This document shows, in pieces, positions 1-7,713 of a stretch of 30,739 nucleotides of DNA. This DNA is from a virus. Both the position numbers and the translations under genes were made by a program. How positions within the stretch are numbered: the first letter of the stretch is position 1; each line of letters begins with the position of its first letter. The notes beneath the pieces are model-generated. The model saw only the letters and a program-made list of their open reading frames with translations. It was not told where the DNA came from and searched no databases. The stretch is from the IMG/VR virus record IMGVR_UViG_3300024180_000021, positions 1 through 30,739 of that record. One strand, given 5' to 3'.

Positions 1-1
1 A

Positions 2-181
2 CAAAAAACAGCATTAGTATCCGTTTTACATACTGCAGACTTCTTAGCTTCTAAGGTAGAATACGATATGTGGAAAGCAGCTGGAGGAAGCACAACTTCA
101 AAAGTTAAAAAAACATCAGCTTCTACTGGTAGAAAGGTAAATTCTTCCGAAGGCTTATCTAAAATGCTTAAAAATCTATAA
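2..181 (+). CDS. C-terminal fragment, probable HD-domain phosphohydrolase
   Basis: The open frame enters from the left edge and ends at TAA 179-181, leaving 59 visible residues. The stretch VLHTADFLASKVEYDMW resembles the last conserved helix of phage HD-type metal-dependent phosphohydrolases, where a His-x-Ala-Asp motif precedes an aromatic-rich segment. After it comes a Lys/Ser/Thr-rich tail (about residues 28-50) that looks disordered. The metal-binding HD motif itself would lie upstream of the window, so the assignment rests on one short motif. The next gene starts 3 nt downstream, so the two are probably co-transcribed. Confidence 0.45.
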   Translation, partial: QKTALVSVLHTADFLASKVEYDMWKAAGGSTTSKVKKTSASTGRKVNSSEGLSKMLKNL

Positions 182-184
182 AAT

Positions 185-484
185 ATGTTGGTAACTATAA
201 TAATTCTTTCTATATTAATAATTATACTAGGGGTTGCCCTACGTAACCTACTGATTAAAGTAGAGAAGTACGAAGATGTCACTGTGAATCAGACAAGCTA
301 CCTACAGAATATATCAAATCTAATTACAGATTCACAAAAGCACCTAAAGAGTCTTGACGAGCGTGGAGTTTTCAAGTCGGATGATGAGGTCGGTTATTTT
401 TTTGAACAACTAAAAAAAGTGCAAGAAGAACTAAACCGCTACATGCTCCCAGAAAACTATGGCAAGAAAGAAAGCAAAAGCTAA
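185..484 (+). CDS. Small membrane-anchored coiled-coil protein
   Basis: A 99-residue protein of unknown function. Residues 2-22 form one very hydrophobic segment rich in Ile and Leu, a probable transmembrane helix at the N-terminus without a signal-peptidase site. The rest is charged and predicted helical (about residues 25-90), consistent with a short coiled coil on one side of the membrane. The ATG lies 3 nt after the previous stop. The last 26 nt overlap the start of the gp55-like sigma gene, which suggests translational coupling. Nothing in it points to a named family. A membrane-associated phage accessory protein is as far as the sequence goes. Confidence 0.7.
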   Translation: MLVTIIILSILIIILGVALRNLLIKVEKYEDVTVNQTSYLQNISNLITDSQKHLKSLDERGVFKSDDEVGYFFEQLKKVQEELNRYMLPENYGKKESKS

Positions 485-1163
485 TTACTTTACTTCAGAA
501 ACAGAAGAATACATAAAAAAATACAATGTATCAGTAGATCCAGAATATAGGGCTGATATTTTTACAAAACATATTTACCTTCCTTTTTACAAGCTAGCAG
601 AGAATATTATACATACTTTTAAGTTCTACTACACAGATGTAGAACGTATTGAAGACCTAAAACATGAGGTAGTTTCTATGTTATTGGAAGAGAAGATAAT
701 GAAATTTGATCCCGACCACGGTGCTAAAGCTTATTCCTACTTCGGTACAATTGTTAAGCGTTGGTTAATTAACTACAACAATAAAAACTACAAAAAGCTA
801 AAACAGGTAGGTTCTTTCGATGATATGGAGGAATCTTTCGAAGGTAGTATGAATGTGAAACTTCCCGGAGGAATTACATTAAGCCAGTTTTTAGATATGT
901 GGGTTGAGAAAGCTTACGACAAAATGGATGATTTATTTAGTAAAGATAGTGAGAAAAGGATAGCTGATGCTGTACTAACCATATTTAAAACAAGAAACGA
1001 TTTAGATATATTTAAGAAGAAAGCACTCTATATCTACATAAGAGAGATGACTGATTGTGAGACACCCCACTTAACTAAAGTGATCTCTATTCTGAAAGAT
1101 GATTTTTACAGTATATACTTTAAATACCACGAAAAGGGCAGGATCGTAATAAAAGATATATAA
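459..1163 (+). CDS. 55: gp55-like late-transcription sigma factor
   Basis: A 234-residue protein that resembles the T4 gp55 family, divergent sigma factors that direct host RNA polymerase to late promoters. Residues about 45-115 look like sigma region 2: helices rich in aromatic and charged residues, then FDPDHGAKAYSYFGTIVKRW at 83-102, which parallels the 'FDPxxG..F..YA...I+..' signature of sigma-70 region 2. No region 4 is visible, as expected for gp55, whose -35 recognition is lacking. The tail (KGRIVIKDI) does not show an obvious sliding-clamp-binding motif. The start at 459 lies inside the preceding gene. The small acidic gene that follows could be a partner, but this is not shown. Family assignment is from recalled motifs. 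Confidence 0.65.
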   Translation: MARKKAKANYFTSETEEYIKKYNVSVDPEYRADIFTKHIYLPFYKLAENIIHTFKFYYTDVERIEDLKHEVVSMLLEEKIMKFDPDHGAKAYSYFGTIVKRWLINYNNKNYKKLKQVGSFDDMEESFEGSMNVKLPGGITLSQFLDMWVEKAYDKMDDLFSKDSEKRIADAVLTIFKTRNDLDIFKKKALYIYIREMTDCETPHLTKVISILKDDFYSIYFKYHEKGRIVIKDI

Positions 1164-1165
1164 TC

Positions 1166-1177
1166 TATTTATTATAA
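1166..1177 (+). promoter_or_regulatory. Candidate late promoter element TATTTATTATAA
   Basis: An AT-rich element 6 nt upstream of the ATG at 1183, in a 19-nt gap. Very similar elements (TATTTATAATTA, TATTTATATAATA, TATTTATAATAA) lie just before the genes at 3583, 12978 and 18590. No TTG-type -35 sits 20 nt upstream, which would suit a gp55-type late promoter. The short distance to the start codon is a weakness, and AT-rich gaps can produce such matches by chance. Confidence 0.3.
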
Positions 1178-1182
1178 AAGAT

Positions 1183-1548
1183 ATGGATTCAGATAAAGAA
1201 ATATTTAACGGAAAGAAACTATCTGACCTTTTTGAAGAGATTTATACTAACTCAAGAGAGACAAAATCTCAAGTAAAAGGATTGATTGGTGAGCTTAAAC
1301 CACTAATAGAGAATATAGGAGATGCAACTCTCCTTGTTCCTATGATTAAAGAGTATATGGAGATCGGTGTAAAGAATGATGAACACTTAATTAAACTAGC
1401 AACGGTAATACAGAGGTTAGAAGCAATTCAATCAAAAGGAGGAGATGGAGATATGTTCGACTTCTCTGAACTGCAAGATTTATTAGAGGAGCAGGAGGTT
1501 GTAAAAGAAGAATTAGTAGAGAAACCAGAAGAAGATAAAGAAGAGTAA
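1183..1548 (+). CDS. Small acidic helical protein of unknown function
   Basis: A 121-residue protein. Residues 10-85 look all-helical. The last third is strongly acidic, ending in a run of Glu/Asp/Lys, and contains FDFSELQDLLEEQ at about 92-104. It sits between the gp55-like sigma gene and the baseplate hub gene and overlaps the latter by 1 nt (TAATG). In T4 the small acidic protein gp33 acts with gp55 as late co-activator. The location and acidity make a comparable role conceivable, but there is no sequence match that I can point to, and the hydrophobic/acidic clamp-binding motif is not at the very C-terminus as it is in gp33. Confidence 0.7.
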   Translation: MDSDKEIFNGKKLSDLFEEIYTNSRETKSQVKGLIGELKPLIENIGDATLLVPMIKEYMEIGVKNDEHLIKLATVIQRLEAIQSKGGDGDMFDFSELQDLLEEQEVVKEELVEKPEEDKEE

Positions 1549-2729
1549 TGGGATTTAATACTTCATTAAACAGTTTAGTATCATCTAGAGGAGGTAACAG
1601 TAACACTAAATCTTCTAGAAACAGTACAGTATTCGGAAGAGTAGTAGATATTATACTGGATGAAGAACATCCTGAATATAAAAATAAAGGAGGCGGCCTA
1701 TCAATCAATGGAGTATTCTACAAACCTTTAGGGAAGTACCAAAAAGAACTAATCCCCAATAGTCTTCCGTTTGCTTTACAGAGTAGTTCTCAAATAAAAA
1801 CAGTACCCGTAGTGGGTGAGATAGTAGAAATAAAATCAATGCCAAACCTCTCTACATCTACTTCTGAAAATACAAATCAAAAATACTATACATCAATAGT
1901 CAATACCTGGAATAATCCCAACTCTGGAATATACCCTGATTTAGTTAATAATTCAAACATAGACCTATCTTCAGGAGGAGCTTTTAAAGAACTCCCTACT
2001 GTCAACCCAATTAGGTCAACACCTGGAGATGTACAGATAGAAGGTAGACAAGGGCAATCCATCCGTTTTACAGGAGGTAAAGGATCAGGTAACCCTTGGG
2101 TAAATGACGAAAATATAGGTTCTCCTGTAACTATAATAAGTAATGGACAGTCGGAAACAGAAGAAGGATACACAACACTAGAAGAGAATGTAGATGAAGA
2201 CAGTTGTTCGATATACTTAGTAGCTGACCACCAAATTCCTCTAACCCCTGCTAGTGAAAAAAGAGATTCTTACGATGAGAATCCTACTAAATCAAATCAA
2301 TTCAAAGGTAATCAAATACTATTCAACGCTGATAGAGTCTACCTAAATGCAAAACAGGAAGATATTCAACTATCAAGTTTCAAGTCAATAGGATTGAATA
2401 CAGAAGGTTCAATCAATATAGATGGTTCATCCTACCTGTGCTTAGATGCTCCTAAAATGTTTTTAGGAAAAAAAGCTAGAACATCAACAGATAATAATAG
2501 AGAACCTGTATTACTTGGAAATCAGACAGAAGCATTTCTGGAAAATGTTCTAAACCTATTACAGGGAATGGCTAAGGATATGGCAAGAGCAAAAACAATT
2601 AAAGGACACCCTATTCCGAGTATTAATAAAAGAGGGAAACAAGCACAACCAGTCATACGTCAGTTAAAAAACCTAATTAACCCTAACGGGCAATCCCAAC
2701 TGAAGTCTAAAAAAGTATTTACAGAATAA
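1548..2729 (+). CDS. Baseplate hub/central spike protein, gp5-like (no lysozyme domain)
   Basis: A 393-residue structural protein. Residues about 28-100 (VFGRVVDIILDEEHPEY ... VPVVGEIVEI) match the N-terminal OB-fold of gp5-type hub proteins, which seat the spike in the baseplate. Residues 160-176 (GDVQIEGRQGQSIRFTG) and about 256-310 (DRVYLNAKQEDIQL ... LDAPKMFLG) show the short alternating beta-strands typical of the spike stem. The lysozyme domain found between these parts in T4 gp5 is absent, so peptidoglycan cutting, if any, must be done elsewhere. The C-terminus (330-393) is basic. It overlaps both neighbours by 1 nt and heads the baseplate operon that includes gp25 and gp6. Confidence 0.7.
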   Translation: MGFNTSLNSLVSSRGGNSNTKSSRNSTVFGRVVDIILDEEHPEYKNKGGGLSINGVFYKPLGKYQKELIPNSLPFALQSSSQIKTVPVVGEIVEIKSMPNLSTSTSENTNQKYYTSIVNTWNNPNSGIYPDLVNNSNIDLSSGGAFKELPTVNPIRSTPGDVQIEGRQGQSIRFTGGKGSGNPWVNDENIGSPVTIISNGQSETEEGYTTLEENVDEDSCSIYLVADHQIPLTPASEKRDSYDENPTKSNQFKGNQILFNADRVYLNAKQEDIQLSSFKSIGLNTEGSINIDGSSYLCLDAPKMFLGKKARTSTDNNREPVLLGNQTEAFLENVLNLLQGMAKDMARAKTIKGHPIPSINKRGKQAQPVIRQLKNLINPNGQSQLKSKKVFTE

Positions 2730-3565
2730 TGGCTTTATCATCACAAATATCAGCTATAGTAGCAGGTCAGATAGGTAGTATCGAAGGAGAACTAGAAGCT
2801 AAAATACAGCTTGAAGCTAATAAAATGTTAGGGAAGTTCTCAAACCAATGCCCAGATAGTAAAGCATTGGTAGGAATAATTAACACAAAGAATAACCTAC
2901 TATCAGGAGTAAACAACTTTCAAAAAAGATCCAATAAATTTCTTAAATTAGCAAGAAACTTAAGAAGGGCGATTAGAGCAGCAAAAGCTATACTAAGGTT
3001 CCTTAAAGTAAATCCTACACCAGTCGCTACTGGAATACCACCAAGTGATTATGGAGGATTAATATCAGCTAAAACAGCTGGAAATTTAACATCTTTAGCA
3101 GACAGGCTTTACAATATACGGCGCTTACTAGAAAATTTAGACGGAGATGTTTCTTCTATAGAAGACTTAGTAGCAGGAGTAGGACCGAGTTTAAGCAATA
3201 TTAAAGAGGTTCTCTCCAATGTAAATGATAAAGCAGAACAGTGTATAGAGGATTTATCATCTGGTATGAAAACAGATGAAGAAAAGAAAGCGTTAAGAGA
3301 ATTACTAGATAAAATACAACCTCTAGAGAATACCGGCTCAGAAGGAACTCCTAATGAGGACTACCTTTTTAAATCGGATTCAGGTAAAGCCTATAAGCTT
3401 GCAATAATAGAAGATACTAAAGGAGATGGACCTGTTCCAAGAAGATTAGCTGTAGCAAAAGATAACCTAGGTGTAATAGTACTTAGAGGACAGCCATCAT
3501 TTAGCTCCGATACAGCAGTACTCCTCGCAGAATTAAAATTTAGAATAAACAACCAACTTCCATAA
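2729..3565 (+). CDS. Helical baseplate-associated structural protein, unknown
   Basis: A 278-residue protein, translationally coupled to the hub gene (TAATG overlap). Residues about 5-110 are Ala/Lys/Arg-rich amphipathic helices. Residues 115-215 continue with helices rich in Leu, Asp and Glu, including CIEDLSSG. The last 60 residues switch to beta-type sequence (YKLAIIEDT, LGVIVLRGQPSFS). Its position between the hub/spike and gp25 suggests a hub component or a protein at the tube-baseplate junction, but I do not recognise a family. No transmembrane segment is visible. Confidence 0.65.
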   Translation: MALSSQISAIVAGQIGSIEGELEAKIQLEANKMLGKFSNQCPDSKALVGIINTKNNLLSGVNNFQKRSNKFLKLARNLRRAIRAAKAILRFLKVNPTPVATGIPPSDYGGLISAKTAGNLTSLADRLYNIRRLLENLDGDVSSIEDLVAGVGPSLSNIKEVLSNVNDKAEQCIEDLSSGMKTDEEKKALRELLDKIQPLENTGSEGTPNEDYLFKSDSGKAYKLAIIEDTKGDGPVPRRLAVAKDNLGVIVLRGQPSFSSDTAVLLAELKFRINNQLP

Positions 3566-3571
3566 ACTAAC

Positions 3572-3583
3572 TATTTATAATTA
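3572..3583 (+). promoter_or_regulatory. Candidate late promoter/leader element TATTTATAATTA
   Basis: This sits in the 17-nt gap between stop 3565 and ATG 3583, and its last base is the A of the start codon. It matches the elements at 1166, 12950 and 18569. If it is a -10 box, the transcript would be nearly leaderless for the gene at 3583, so it may instead be a translation-leader signal. Confidence 0.25.
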
Positions 3584-4005
3584 TGAAACTCGATCAATTA
3601 AGAAACATCATACGAGAAGAAGTCAGATCAGCTGTTAAGGAAGAGTTACAAGAAGTAATGAACGAAGCAGTTAAAGCAGCAAGTACACCAACATTTACTG
3701 CTGCTCCAGGTAAGGCAATTCAAGTAGAAAAACAAACACCTACATCAACTAATCCATTAATGGAGATGTTAGAGCAGACAAAAGCAAGTATGTCACCTGA
3801 AGAATATAAAAATATATACGCAGGAACATCAGATATGGTTCAAAAACCTAATTTTGCAACATCTATGGCTAACCAAATGGGAATGACACATTCTAACGGT
3901 AAAGCTCCAGGCTTAGATATATCTAAGTTTGATTTTGTACAAAAAGCAGGTTCAGTTTATAATAAGTCTATAGAGAAAGATAAGCAAAAACACGGAGTAG
4001 CATAA
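3583..4005 (+). CDS. Small structural/accessory protein with amphipathic N-terminus
   Basis: A 140-residue protein of unknown function. Residues 1-32 form an amphipathic, charged helix (MKLDQLRNIIREEVRSA ...). Residues 33-140 are low in hydrophobics, rich in Ala, Thr, Lys, Pro and Met, and probably disordered (e.g. APGKAIQVEKQTPT). The opening is of the same style as short N-terminal peptides seen on several accessory proteins further downstream (24138, 24485, 27287). It lies in the baseplate operon directly before gp25 (2-nt gap), so a structural or assembly role is plausible. No family was recognised. Confidence 0.65.
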   Translation: MKLDQLRNIIREEVRSAVKEELQEVMNEAVKAASTPTFTAAPGKAIQVEKQTPTSTNPLMEMLEQTKASMSPEEYKNIYAGTSDMVQKPNFATSMANQMGMTHSNGKAPGLDISKFDFVQKAGSVYNKSIEKDKQKHGVA

Positions 4006-4007
4006 TT

Positions 4008-4418
4008 ATGGCATTTAATAGCAGAAGAATTAATCCATTAGATTTACAACCAAGAAAAGCGATAGGAGTATCCCTACCTCTATCAGGACAAGCTGTATTT
4101 AATTCAACATACGTTACAAAAGACGCTATTAGAACAAACCTAATTAACTACTTTCTTACAGGGCAAGGAGAACGGTATATGAACCCAAGCTTCGGAACAA
4201 TACTTAGGAACTTAATGTTCGAAAATATAAACCAAGGAATGGTGGATAGAATTAAAAATACAGTTAGAGCTGGGTTATCTGAATATTTTCCAACAGTAGT
4301 ACCTGTAGATTTTAGAGTTGAAGCTGAACCAGATTCAAACATAGTTACGTTATTACTTAAATATGCTATCCAGAATACAAACATTGAAGATGAGGTAGTA
4401 ATAAATTTTGAACAATAA
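4008..4418 (+). CDS. 25: Baseplate wedge protein gp25
   Basis: A 136-residue protein with the gp25/GpW_gp25 fold seen in contractile tails and type VI secretion. It has the conserved core TGQGERYMNPSFGT at about 51-64, equivalent to the 'GER...P.FG' signature, followed by LMFE at 69-72. Length fits T4 gp25 (about 130 residues). In T4, gp25 joins the wedge (gp6) and helps start sheath assembly. Its stop overlaps the ATG of the gp6 gene by 1 nt, keeping the usual 25-6 gene order of T4-like phages, which supports the call. Confidence 0.9.
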   Translation: MAFNSRRINPLDLQPRKAIGVSLPLSGQAVFNSTYVTKDAIRTNLINYFLTGQGERYMNPSFGTILRNLMFENINQGMVDRIKNTVRAGLSEYFPTVVPVDFRVEAEPDSNIVTLLLKYAIQNTNIEDEVVINFEQ

Positions 4419-6244
4419 TGGCAGAAATTAGAGATATAAAATACGTAGCAAGAGAGTTTTCGGATTATAAGCAAGAATTAGTAGAGTTTGCGAAAAACTA
4501 CTTTCCAGACTCATACAACGATTTCTCACCAACATCACCTGGAATGATGTTTATAGAAATGGCTGCCTATGTTGGAGATATCCTTTCATTCTATCAAGAC
4601 ACCCAACTTCAAGAAACTTTCCTACAATACGCTAAAGAACCTGGTAACCTATACTCAATGGCTTATATGATGGGATATAGACCTAAAGTGACTAATGCCT
4701 CAGAGGTAGAATTAACAGTATCTCAAAACATCGGTGCAAATCCTACAACAAACGAACCAAATTGGGACCAGGCACTAGTAGTTAGCGAAAACACAACAAT
4801 AACTTCAACCGCTAAAGGACGAGCAAATTTCTTTATAGAAAATAAAATTGATTTTAATTTTTCTAGTTCCTACGATCCTACTGATATTGTAATAAGTCAA
4901 ATTACTGCAGGAATACCATCAGAATTTACTTTATCAAAAAAAGTAAAAGCTTTTTCAGGAACAGTCAGGTCAACATCTCAAACGTTTTCAACAGCAGAGA
5001 AGTTTACAACAATAACGATAGAAGATTCAAATATTATTGGAGTATTGGATATTACAGACGATACTAGTGATGATATGACTACATGGTATGAAGTACCATA
5101 TTTAGGACAAGATAGTGTGTTCATAGAACAAACAAATATAAACTCAGACATAGATAAAGTCCCTAACTCTATACTATTACAGAAGGTTCCTAAGAGGTTT
5201 GTATCTAGGTTTAATTCCAATGGCCACTTAGAAATACAATTCGGTGCAGGAACAGTAGGAGCAGATGATAATACATTTACACCAGACCCTACTAATGTAG
5301 GAATGGGAACTTTACAAGGAATATCAACAATAGATAGAGCATACGATCCATCTAACTTTCTATACACCGGTACATACGGATTAGCACCTTCTAATACAAC
5401 CTTAACAATAAGATACATAGTAGGAGGAGGGGTTGAAGCTAACGTACCTGCTAATACATTAACAGGATATAACGCAACAGTAACAGCAGTTGATAATGAA
5501 TATGAATCAACTTTAAGCTTTAATAACTTACTTGCAGCTACAGGTGGAAAAGATGGCGATACAATCGAAGAAATACGTCAAAACACTCTTAGAGCATTTT
5601 CAGAGCAAAAAAGAACCGTGACCCTTCAAGATTATACTGTTAGAGCACTCTCTTTAGACCCTAAGTTTGGTACTATAGCTAAAGCATTCGTAACACACGA
5701 TGAACTAAACAGCACAAAATCCTCAACAGATTCAATTATAGACAGTAATCCATTAGCGTTATCTCTGTACGTTCTAGCATACAACAACGATAAACACTTA
5801 ATTACAGCAACTGAAACACTAAAAAATAACTTAAAGACGTATATGGCATATTATATGCCGTTAACAGATGCACTGAATATAAAAGATGCATTTGTAGTAA
5901 ACATAGGAGTTAATTTTGACATACTAGTAAGACCTAATTTTAATAGTAGGGACGTACTCCTAAAGTGTAATAATGCACTTCAAGACTTCTTTAAGATAAC
6001 TAAATGGAACATAAATCAACCTATTAACGTATCTACAATATACAGCTTATTAGATAAGGTAACAGGTGTACAGACAGTTAGTAAGGTAGAAGTAGTAAAC
6101 AAACAAGGAGGTAAATACTCAGAGTACGCTTACGATATAAAAGGAGCAACTAGAAATAACGTTATATATCCATCGTACGATACAATGATATTTGAATTAA
6201 AATATGCGAACGAAGATATAAAAGGAAGAACAACAGTATTATAA
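4418..6244 (+). CDS. 6: Baseplate wedge protein gp6 (baseplate J family)
   Basis: A 608-residue protein, close in length to T4 gp6. The N-terminus (FAKNYFPDSYNDFSP ... GMMFIEMAAYVGDILSFYQD, about residues 24-65) is the typical opening of gp6/baseplate-J wedge proteins. The middle carries beta-rich insertions. The segment after about residue 375 (GKDGDTIEEIRQNTLRAF and TLQDYTVRAL) is the conserved baseplate-J core. In T4 the gp6 dimers form the inner ring that ties wedges around the hub and change shape at contraction. It follows gp25 with a 1-nt overlap and precedes the next structural gene by 1 nt. Confidence 0.9.
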   Translation: MAEIRDIKYVAREFSDYKQELVEFAKNYFPDSYNDFSPTSPGMMFIEMAAYVGDILSFYQDTQLQETFLQYAKEPGNLYSMAYMMGYRPKVTNASEVELTVSQNIGANPTTNEPNWDQALVVSENTTITSTAKGRANFFIENKIDFNFSSSYDPTDIVISQITAGIPSEFTLSKKVKAFSGTVRSTSQTFSTAEKFTTITIEDSNIIGVLDITDDTSDDMTTWYEVPYLGQDSVFIEQTNINSDIDKVPNSILLQKVPKRFVSRFNSNGHLEIQFGAGTVGADDNTFTPDPTNVGMGTLQGISTIDRAYDPSNFLYTGTYGLAPSNTTLTIRYIVGGGVEANVPANTLTGYNATVTAVDNEYESTLSFNNLLAATGGKDGDTIEEIRQNTLRAFSEQKRTVTLQDYTVRALSLDPKFGTIAKAFVTHDELNSTKSSTDSIIDSNPLALSLYVLAYNNDKHLITATETLKNNLKTYMAYYMPLTDALNIKDAFVVNIGVNFDILVRPNFNSRDVLLKCNNALQDFFKITKWNINQPINVSTIYSLLDKVTGVQTVSKVEVVNKQGGKYSEYAYDIKGATRNNVIYPSYDTMIFELKYANEDIKGRTTVL

Positions 6245-6245
6245 T

Positions 6246-7379
6246 ATGGCAATTTACAGAATATTTCCAGAGAAAGACACATTCATATATACAGAGCAAC
6301 TAACAAGTAATGCTGGTAAAGATGAAATAATAGAAATCGCAGGGTACCCTGGAACCTTAGATGGTACAGGACAAGCAAGTCGAATATTAACTAAATTCTC
6401 TAGTGAAGAAATAGACGATATAATACTAAATAAAGTCACACCAGCAGCTCTAAACTCTATGAGCTCTAGTATCAAACTATACCTTGCTAGCGCAACAGAA
6501 CTACCCGTAGAATACACCTTATACGCATACCCAATACACACTAACGGCTCATCAGATTGGGATAACGGTACCGGGAAATTCGGTGATATACCTATAAATT
6601 TATCAGGAGCAAATTGGACTTATAGAAAAGCTAATTTACAAGCATCTTGGAATACATCAAACTTTACTCAATATACGACAGCATCTTTCATTGAAGGAAA
6701 AGAAGGAGGAGGTAACTGGTATACAGCATCTAACGGAGAGTCAATGGAATTTTTCCAATCTCACAGTATGTCATCAACACATGATATGGATATAAACGTT
6801 ACACCTGCTATTAAACAGATGTACAGTTCTGATTTAGAAAACAAAGGATTTATAATTAAGCTTCAAAAAGAATACGAACACAGTGTAGATTCAGCTATAA
6901 AACTTAAATACTTCGGTAAAGATACTAATACAATTTACCCACCCGTATTAGAATTCGGTTGGGATGATAGGGTGTTTGACCAGGGTACGTTACCTTTATT
7001 AGATACCGATATGTCTGTAATTGACGTAAAAAACAACAGAGGTGAATACGCAGATGTAGGAAAACAGAGATTTAGAATTACAGCTAAGCCTCAATATCCA
7101 ACTAGAACTTTTACAACATCATCTGTATACCTTAACAACTACGTACTACCTTCAGCATCGTACTGGGGATTGAGAGATGAAAACACAGAAGAAATGGTAA
7201 TTGATTTTAGCACAGATTTTACTAAGATTAGTTGTGATCCTGAAGGATCCTTCTTCGACATTTACATGGATGGGTTGCAACCTGAGAGATTTTATCGTAT
7301 ATTAGTAAAGACAGAGATTAAAGGCAGTGACGTTGTGGTAGATAATCGTAATATCTTTAAAATTGTACGAAATGGCTAA
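6246..7379 (+). CDS. Beta-rich tail/baseplate protein, possible DNRLRE-like domain
   Basis: A 377-residue protein. The opening AIYRIFPEKDTFIYTE followed by an ILTKF strand resembles the start of DNRLRE-type beta-sandwich domains ('P..DT.I ... L..F'), which extend to about residue 235 (PPVLEFGWDD). The C-terminal part (about 255-377) is another beta domain ending EGSFFDIYMDGLQPERFYRI ..., reminiscent of a fibronectin-like module. It directly follows gp6, the place where T4 encodes further wedge proteins, so a wedge or fibre-attachment role is likely. The domain match is tentative. The last 8 nt overlap the next gene if that starts at its ATG. Confidence 0.6.
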   Translation: MAIYRIFPEKDTFIYTEQLTSNAGKDEIIEIAGYPGTLDGTGQASRILTKFSSEEIDDIILNKVTPAALNSMSSSIKLYLASATELPVEYTLYAYPIHTNGSSDWDNGTGKFGDIPINLSGANWTYRKANLQASWNTSNFTQYTTASFIEGKEGGGNWYTASNGESMEFFQSHSMSSTHDMDINVTPAIKQMYSSDLENKGFIIKLQKEYEHSVDSAIKLKYFGKDTNTIYPPVLEFGWDDRVFDQGTLPLLDTDMSVIDVKNNRGEYADVGKQRFRITAKPQYPTRTFTTSSVYLNNYVLPSASYWGLRDENTEEMVIDFSTDFTKISCDPEGSFFDIYMDGLQPERFYRILVKTEIKGSDVVVDNRNIFKIVRNG

Positions 7380-7710
7380 GGAGAGAGTAAGAATAGAAAA
7401 GCAGTCATATAAAAGAAGACAAATACGTACTTCTTTAGATACAGAGTTTAACACGTTTAAAGAAGAAGTAGAAGAAGTAGACTTAGATACAGTAGAGGAA
7501 TTTTTTAGACTTTACGATAAACTATTCTTCTCTATCCCTGTAGATGGTGAAAATAACTCTCATACATACATATTGGAAAAAAGTTCGGAATTAACAGATT
7601 TTGATAAAAATACCGATGATATACAGCCACTACTTGACGAAATAACACAGCTTAGGGAACAACTTTTAGATGCTAATCAACAAATTTTTGATTTGCAAAA
7701 TCAATTATAA
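7372..7710 (+). CDS. Small coiled-coil protein
   Basis: A 112-residue protein from the ATG at 7372 (MAKERVRIEKQSYKRRQIRT). A TTG 9 nt upstream is in frame but less likely. The first 25 residues are strongly basic, the middle is acidic (EEVEEVDLDTVEEFFRLYDKLFF), and the last 30 residues form a leucine-rich coiled coil (LLDEITQLREQLLDANQQIFDLQNQL region). It begins inside the preceding gene and ends 3 nt before the giant structural gene. It could be an adaptor or trimerising partner in the wedge, but that rests only on location. Confidence 0.65.
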   Translation: MAKERVRIEKQSYKRRQIRTSLDTEFNTFKEEVEEVDLDTVEEFFRLYDKLFFSIPVDGENNSHTYILEKSSELTDFDKNTDDIQPLLDEITQLREQLLDANQQIFDLQNQL

Positions 7711-7713
7711 TAT

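Noticed and set aside
1391-1708. Minus-strand open frame of about 105 codons, and similar ones at 1886, 4978, 15536, 18826, 24595, 27319 and 28569
   Set aside because: They lie opposite well-supported genes, lack motifs and show compositions expected of antisense shadows. No minus-strand gene was supported anywhere in the window.
7363-7371. TTG start nine bases upstream of the coiled-coil gene
   Set aside because: ATG 7372 gives a normal start with an 8-nt overlap. The extra three residues add nothing recognisable.
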